From contig NZ_CP113264.1 in assembly GCF_026642255.1 (NCBI RefSeq), positions 4,650,001-4,714,000 on the forward strand: a stretch of 64,000 nt of DNA. The letters are read 5' to 3'. Made by a program: the position numbers and the translations under genes. Source of the DNA: Streptomonospora nanhaiensis (GTDB taxonomy: Bacteria; Actinomycetota; Actinomycetes; Streptosporangiales; Streptosporangiaceae). Positions 59,949 through 64,000 of the stretch are shown here, piece after piece (position 1 is the stretch's first letter; each line of letters opens with the position of its first letter). The notes under the pieces were generated by a model. That model made no database searches. It saw only the letters and a program-made list of their open reading frames with translations, and was not told the origin of the DNA.

Positions 59949-61739
59949 GTGCCCGGCTGGATTGAAGACTACGCAATGATCGGCGACATGCAGACCGCCG
60001 CGCTGGTCGGGCGTGACGGTTCGATCGACTGGGCGTGTCTGCCCGACTTCGACTCCTCGGCCTGTTTCGCCGCCCTCCTGGGCGACGACCAGAACGGGAG
60101 CTGGACCCTGAGGCCCGCCGACGGCGAACCCCGGGCCACCCGCCGGCGCTACCGGGGCGACACCCTCATCCTGGAGTCCGAGTGGGACACCGCCACCGGT
60201 TCGGTGCGGGTCATCGACTTCATGCCTCCCCGCGGCGGCGCCCCCCACATCGTCCGCATCGTCGAGGGGCTGCGCGGGTCGGTGCGCATGGAGACCTCCA
60301 TGCGCATCCGCTTCGACTACGGCCACGTCGTGCCGTGGGTGCACCGCACCGGCGCCGAACTCGTCGCGATCGCGGGCCCCGAGGCCGTCTGGCTGAGCAC
60401 GCCCGTCGAGCTCCAGGGCCACAACTTCACCCACGACGCCACCTTCGACGTCACCGCGGGCCAGCGCGTGCCGTTCGTGATGACCTGGCACCCCTCCCAG
60501 GTGGAGGAGTCCGACCACCTGGACGCCGAGAAGGCGCTCTCCCGGACCGAGCGGTTCTGGGAGAAGTGGGTCAACCAGTGCACGTACGAGGGCCCCTACC
60601 GGGAGGCGGTCATCCGCTCCCTCATCGTGCTCAAGGCCCTCACCTACCGGCCCACCGGCGGCATCGTCGCCGCCCCCACCACGTCCCTGCCCGAGGAGAT
60701 CGGCGGGGTCCGCAACTGGGACTACCGCTACTGCTGGCTGCGCGACGCCACCATCACCCTGGAGGCGATGATCCGCTCCGGGTACAAGGACGAGGCCCTG
60801 GCCTGGCGCGAGTGGCTGGTGCGGGCGGTCGCGGGCGAGCCCCAGCTCATGCAGATCATGTACGGCATCCGGGGCGAGCGCCGCCTCACCGAGTGGGAGG
60901 CCGACTGGCTGCCCGGCTACGAGGCCTCGCGCCCGGTCCGCGTGGGCAACGCCGCCGTCGGCCAGTACCAGCTGGACGTGTACGGCGAGGTCATGGACGT
61001 GCTGCACCTGGCCCGCCGCCACAACATCCGCGGCGGCGACTACCTCTGGGGGTTGCAGCGCTCCCTGGTCAACTACCTGGAGTGGTGCTGGGACGAGCCC
61101 GACGAGGGGCTGTGGGAGGTGCGCGGACCCCGCCAGCACTTCGTGCACTCCAAGGTGATGGCGTGGGTGGCGGCCGACCGGGCGGTGCGCAGCATCGAGG
61201 AGTTCGGCAAGGAGGGCCCCATCGAGCGGTGGAGGGCCCTGCGCGACACCATCCACGCCGAGGTGTGCGAGTACGGCTACGACCCCCAGCGCAACACCTT
61301 CACCCAGTACTACGGGAGCAAGGAGCTCGACGCCGCCCTGCTCCTCATCCCCGAGGTCGGGTTCCTCCCCTACGACGACCCGCGCGTCGTCGGCACCATC
61401 GAGGCAGTCCGCCAGGACCTCATGGTCGACGGGTTCGTGCTCCGCTACCGCACCGACCTGGACAGCTCCGCCGACCAGCTGCCGGGCGACGAGGGCGCGT
61501 TCCTGGCGTGCAGCTTCTGGATGGCCAACGCCCTGCTGGCGATCGGCCGCCAGGACGAGGCCCGCGAGCTGTTCGAGCGGCTGCTGTCCCTGCGCAACGA
61601 CGTGGGCCTGCTCGCCGAGGAGTGGGACCCGCGGGCCGGACGCCAGGTCGGGAACTTCCCGCAGGCGTTCAGCCACGTGCCCCTGGTGACCACCGCCCTC
61701 AACCTGTCCGCCCGGCAGGGCGGCTGGCGCGCGGAGTAG
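59949..61739 (+). CDS. Glycoside hydrolase family 15 protein (glucoamylase/trehalase type)
   Basis: A 596-residue cytosolic enzyme that probably hydrolyses trehalose or alpha-glucans. It begins PGWIEDYAMIGDMQTAALVGRDGSIDWACLPDFDS, the usual start of actinobacterial GH15 trehalases. The catalytic domain has IGGVRNWDYRYCWLRDATITLEAM near 255, VGQYQLDVYGEVMDVL, FVHSKVMAWVAADRAV, LPGDEGAFLACSFWMANAL near 515 and EEWDPRAGRQVGNFPQAFSH near 560 with a catalytic Glu. I chose GTG 59949, with GGGGGTGA 5 bases upstream; ATG 59934 is possible. There is no signal peptide. Confidence 0.93.
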   Translation: MPGWIEDYAMIGDMQTAALVGRDGSIDWACLPDFDSSACFAALLGDDQNGSWTLRPADGEPRATRRRYRGDTLILESEWDTATGSVRVIDFMPPRGGAPHIVRIVEGLRGSVRMETSMRIRFDYGHVVPWVHRTGAELVAIAGPEAVWLSTPVELQGHNFTHDATFDVTAGQRVPFVMTWHPSQVEESDHLDAEKALSRTERFWEKWVNQCTYEGPYREAVIRSLIVLKALTYRPTGGIVAAPTTSLPEEIGGVRNWDYRYCWLRDATITLEAMIRSGYKDEALAWREWLVRAVAGEPQLMQIMYGIRGERRLTEWEADWLPGYEASRPVRVGNAAVGQYQLDVYGEVMDVLHLARRHNIRGGDYLWGLQRSLVNYLEWCWDEPDEGLWEVRGPRQHFVHSKVMAWVAADRAVRSIEEFGKEGPIERWRALRDTIHAEVCEYGYDPQRNTFTQYYGSKELDAALLLIPEVGFLPYDDPRVVGTIEAVRQDLMVDGFVLRYRTDLDSSADQLPGDEGAFLACSFWMANALLAIGRQDEARELFERLLSLRNDVGLLAEEWDPRAGRQVGNFPQAFSHVPLVTTALNLSARQGGWRAE

Positions 61740-61773
61740 GACCCCTCACGGGTCCTCTCCCCCGCCGGCCCGA

Positions 61774-61816
61774 CGACCACGCCCCCGCGACCGTACCGGT
61801 CGCGGGGGCGTGGTCG
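61774..61816. terminator. Bidirectional terminator between GH15 and kinase genes
   Basis: A perfect stem of about 20 bp, 61774-61793 with 61797-61816, and a TAC loop, between convergent genes. Confidence 0.75.
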
Positions 61817-61833
61817 GCCGGATCCGGCCCGGG

Positions 61834-64000
61834 TCAGTCCCGGGCGAGGACGGGGTCGGCCCACACCGGGTGGACGCTGTAGTCGTCGCTCTCCACCTCG
61901 AGGCGCAGGCGCAGGGCGTTGCGCACGTCCACCTCGATCTCCAGGGGCTCGCCCAGGCCCAGGGTCTCGGTGAGCTGCGGCTCCCCGTCCACGTGGACGA
62001 TGAACGTGGTGGCGGCGTCCGCCCGCGAATCGTCCTGCACCCCGATGACGGCGGTGAAGGTGGTCCAGTTGCGGCCGAGGTCGTAGTCGACCCAGCCGGT
62101 GCACTCGGTGTACTCGGACTCCGCGCAGGCGCCGGGCGCCAGCGCCCGCGTGTACACCTGGCCGTCGACCTGCGCACGGCCCGTCTCCGGCTCCCAGCTC
62201 CCCTCCTGGTCGACGGAGACCACCTGCGTGAGCAGGGTGGTGTCCCCGCCGTTCGGGGCGCCGGACGCCACGTCCCCGCTCGGGTCGGTGTCGCCCGGAA
62301 CCGGCCCGGTCTCCTCCTCGGCGGGCTCGGAGGCGGTGCCCGCCCCGTCGCTCCCGGACGGTTCCGGTTCCCCCGCTCCCGCTCCGTCCGGCTCCTCTGC
62401 GGCCGCGGTCGCGGAGGCTATCCGGACCATGACGTAGTAGGTGCCGGCGGAGCCCGCGAGCATGGCCAGGACGATGACGACCGCCAGCCCGATCAGCTTG
62501 GGCTTGCGCGACTTCCGCCGGGCGGGCGCCGCGGCGTCCGCGGGCGCGTGGGCCGCGGGGGCGAAGGCTCCGGTGGCCTCGGGGCGCGGGGGGACGCTCC
62601 AGCCGGGCCGGGAGCCGGCCGGCGCCTGGTGGGGCGGGTGGGCCGGGCCCGAGTGGGCGCCGGCCCCCGGCTGTGCGCCGCCGGCGGGCGGACGCCGGTT
62701 CGGCATGCCCTGTGCCGGTGCGCCGGGGTGCGGCCCGCGGAGCGGCTGCCCCGGCCTCCGGGGCGCCGGGCCCTGCCCCGTTCCCCGGGGGCCGCCGACG
62801 GGCGGTTGCGCCGCCTGGGACCGCTGGGGCCCCGGGGCGGCCTGGGGCGCGCCGCGCAGCCCGCCGACGGGGCGCGGGGGCATGTCGTCGGCGTCCGGCA
62901 CCGACGGGCCGGACGGGGCCGGGGCGGACGCCTGCGCGGCGGGCGCCTCCGGGGGCGCGGACGTCCCCTCGGTGCCGGGCCGCTCCTGCTGCGGGGACGG
63001 GCCTCCGGCCGGGGCGCTCACCGGGGGCGGGCCGGAGAACCGGGCGCCCTGCGGCGGCGCGGCCCCCTCGGCGGCGGAGTCCTCGGCCCGCGGGACCGAC
63101 GCACGGTGGTCGTCCGGCGCGCCGGGCGCGTCCCCGGCGGAGGACTCCGGCGCGGACGGCTCCGCGGCCCCGTGGGGGGTCTCGGTCACGGCCGCTGCCA
63201 GGACGGCGTCGCCCGGGTCGGACGCCGGCCCGGTCCACGGCGCCGACGTGGCCAGCGACCGCAGGGCCCGGATCCAGTCCGCGGCCTCGGGGCGGTCGCC
63301 CGGTTCGGCCGAGAACATGGCCATGACGAGCTCGCGCTGCCGCTCCCCCGCGTTCGCGACCAGGGGCAGCGCGCCGAAGCGCTCGCGCAGCTGCTCGGGG
63401 GCGGGCGGCGGGTCCTCCCCGGTGAGGGTGAAGTAGGCGATGGCGCCGAACGCGTACCGGTCCGTGGCCGCCGAGTACTCGCCGGTGAAGATCTCCGGGG
63501 CCGCGTACCCGGGGGTGAACCAGGGGCGGGCGGTCATGTGGCGGGCGGCGATCCGGCTCAGCCCGAAGTCGACCAGCGTCGCCTGGCCCTCGTCGCTGAT
63601 CATGACGTTGCCGGGCGACAGGTCCCCGTGCACCACCACCCGCTTGGAGGGGGTGGCGCGGCCGGAGTGCAGCACGTCCAGCACCAGGGCGACCTGCTCC
63701 AGGTAGCGCAGTGCCTCCCGCTGGCCGCGCGGCCCCTCCACCGCGTGCTCGGCCCGCCAGTCGCGCAGGTCCACGCCCTGGACGTAGTTCATGACCAGGT
63801 AGAGGGCGCGGTCGGTGTACTCGCCCGATCCTTCGGCCGGGTGTTCCGGGGCGCCCTCGAAGTGCTCGCGGACGCCGACCACCCCGAGCCGGTTGATGAA
63901 GCGCAGCAGCTCCGCCTGCTCGCCCCACCTGGCGCTGAGCTCGGCGAACTGCTCCTCGTTCGCGGTCACGTCGGAGTTGAGGACCTTGACCACGACGGGC
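61834..64000 (-). CDS. Membrane serine/threonine protein kinase with NPCBM sensor (5' end outside window)
   Basis: At least 722 residues are visible, and the N-terminus is beyond the window because the first residues (PVVVKVLNSDV) are already kinase subdomain II with its Lys. The catalytic loop is VVHGDLSPGNVMI (HGD instead of HRD), followed by LVDFGLSRI, PGYAAPEIFTGEYSAATDRYAFG. The kinase domain ends near residue 250. A Pro/Ala/Gly-rich linker runs to about 495. A membrane helix LIGLAVVIVLAMLAGSAGTYYVMV follows. The external C-terminus (TECTGWVDYDLGRNWTTFTAVIGVQDDSRADAATTFIVHVDGEPQLTETLGLGEPLEIEVDVRNALRLRLEV) is NPCBM-like, a probable glycan-sensing domain. It is convergent with GH15. Confidence 0.88.
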   Translation of the reverse strand, partial: PVVVKVLNSDVTANEEQFAELSARWGEQAELLRFINRLGVVGVREHFEGAPEHPAEGSGEYTDRALYLVMNYVQGVDLRDWRAEHAVEGPRGQREALRYLEQVALVLDVLHSGRATPSKRVVVHGDLSPGNVMISDEGQATLVDFGLSRIAARHMTARPWFTPGYAAPEIFTGEYSAATDRYAFGAIAYFTLTGEDPPPAPEQLRERFGALPLVANAGERQRELVMAMFSAEPGDRPEAADWIRALRSLATSAPWTGPASDPGDAVLAAAVTETPHGAAEPSAPESSAGDAPGAPDDHRASVPRAEDSAAEGAAPPQGARFSGPPPVSAPAGGPSPQQERPGTEGTSAPPEAPAAQASAPAPSGPSVPDADDMPPRPVGGLRGAPQAAPGPQRSQAAQPPVGGPRGTGQGPAPRRPGQPLRGPHPGAPAQGMPNRRPPAGGAQPGAGAHSGPAHPPHQAPAGSRPGWSVPPRPEATGAFAPAAHAPADAAAPARRKSRKPKLIGLAVVIVLAMLAGSAGTYYVMVRIASATAAAEEPDGAGAGEPEPSGSDGAGTASEPAEEETGPVPGDTDPSGDVASGAPNGGDTTLLTQVVSVDQEGSWEPETGRAQVDGQVYTRALAPGACAESEYTECTGWVDYDLGRNWTTFTAVIGVQDDSRADAATTFIVHVDGEPQLTETLGLGEPLEIEVDVRNALRLRLEVESDDYSVHPVWADPVLARD

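Overview
The window reads as chromosomal DNA of a filamentous actinomycete. GC content is very high throughout, codons end in G or C, GTG starts are common, and many starts carry GGAG-type ribosome sites. The gene set (ThyX, fused TrpE-TrpG with a trp leader, RamB facing aceA, a HelD-type helicase, DUF5685 and DUF6879 proteins, a divergent MocR/YczE pair) fits Streptosporangiales or Streptomycetales. A Nocardiopsis-like genome is my best guess from overall flavour, not from a search. I see no tRNA, rRNA, insertion sequence, integrase, attachment site or CRISPR array.

Layout. 1-3.7 kb: a partial amidohydrolase, then a small locus (53-aa ORF, 72-aa ORF, DUF6879 gene, NB-ARC/TPR gene) whose last two genes are broken. 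3.7-11.7 kb: housekeeping (SRPBCC protein, thyX, small membrane protein, trpEG with a ribosome-mediated attenuator, HelD-like ATPase, SEC-C protein). 11.9-27.5 kb is the accessory part. It holds (a) a minus-strand cassette Crp/Fnr regulator - nucleotide cyclase-like protein - P-loop protein - SPFH-like protein, (b) a Cys/His-rich DUF5685 protein, (c) a vWA/HExxH protein paired with a double-AAA MoxR-type ATPase, (d) a leucine-rich repeat protein translationally coupled to a 2OG-Fe(II) oxygenase, and (e) a 944-aa tail-anchored protein. 27.8-47.8 kb: metabolism and regulation (AKR with MerR, TetR, thioesterase-like, band-7 lipoprotein, acyl-CoA dehydrogenase, RamB/aceA, CPBP protease, CynX-type MFS with GntR, RraA-like, double Lrp, LytR-CpsA-Psr, M15-like peptidase, dodecin). 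47.9-48.3 kb: a probable 6C-like small RNA with three C-rich hairpin loops. 48.6-64 kb: a giant HEAT-like protein, mobA, rtcB, moaA, a lipase, MocR/YczE, GH15, and a kinase running off the right end.

The most interesting signal is a 22-residue RHIM-like motif that aligns without gaps in three proteins: at the C-terminus of the cyclase-like protein, at the N-terminus of its neighbour P-loop protein, and at the N-terminus of the broken NB-ARC protein at 2.3 kb. It resembles the amyloid signalling motifs known from bacterial NLR-like systems. With the cNMP-type regulator upstream and an SPFH-like protein downstream, it suggests an uncharacterised signalling or defence module at 11.9-16.4 kb. Other points worth attention are the trp attenuator, the C-loop RNA with a palindrome in its promoter region, the LRR/2OG pair and the decayed DUF6879/NB-ARC locus.
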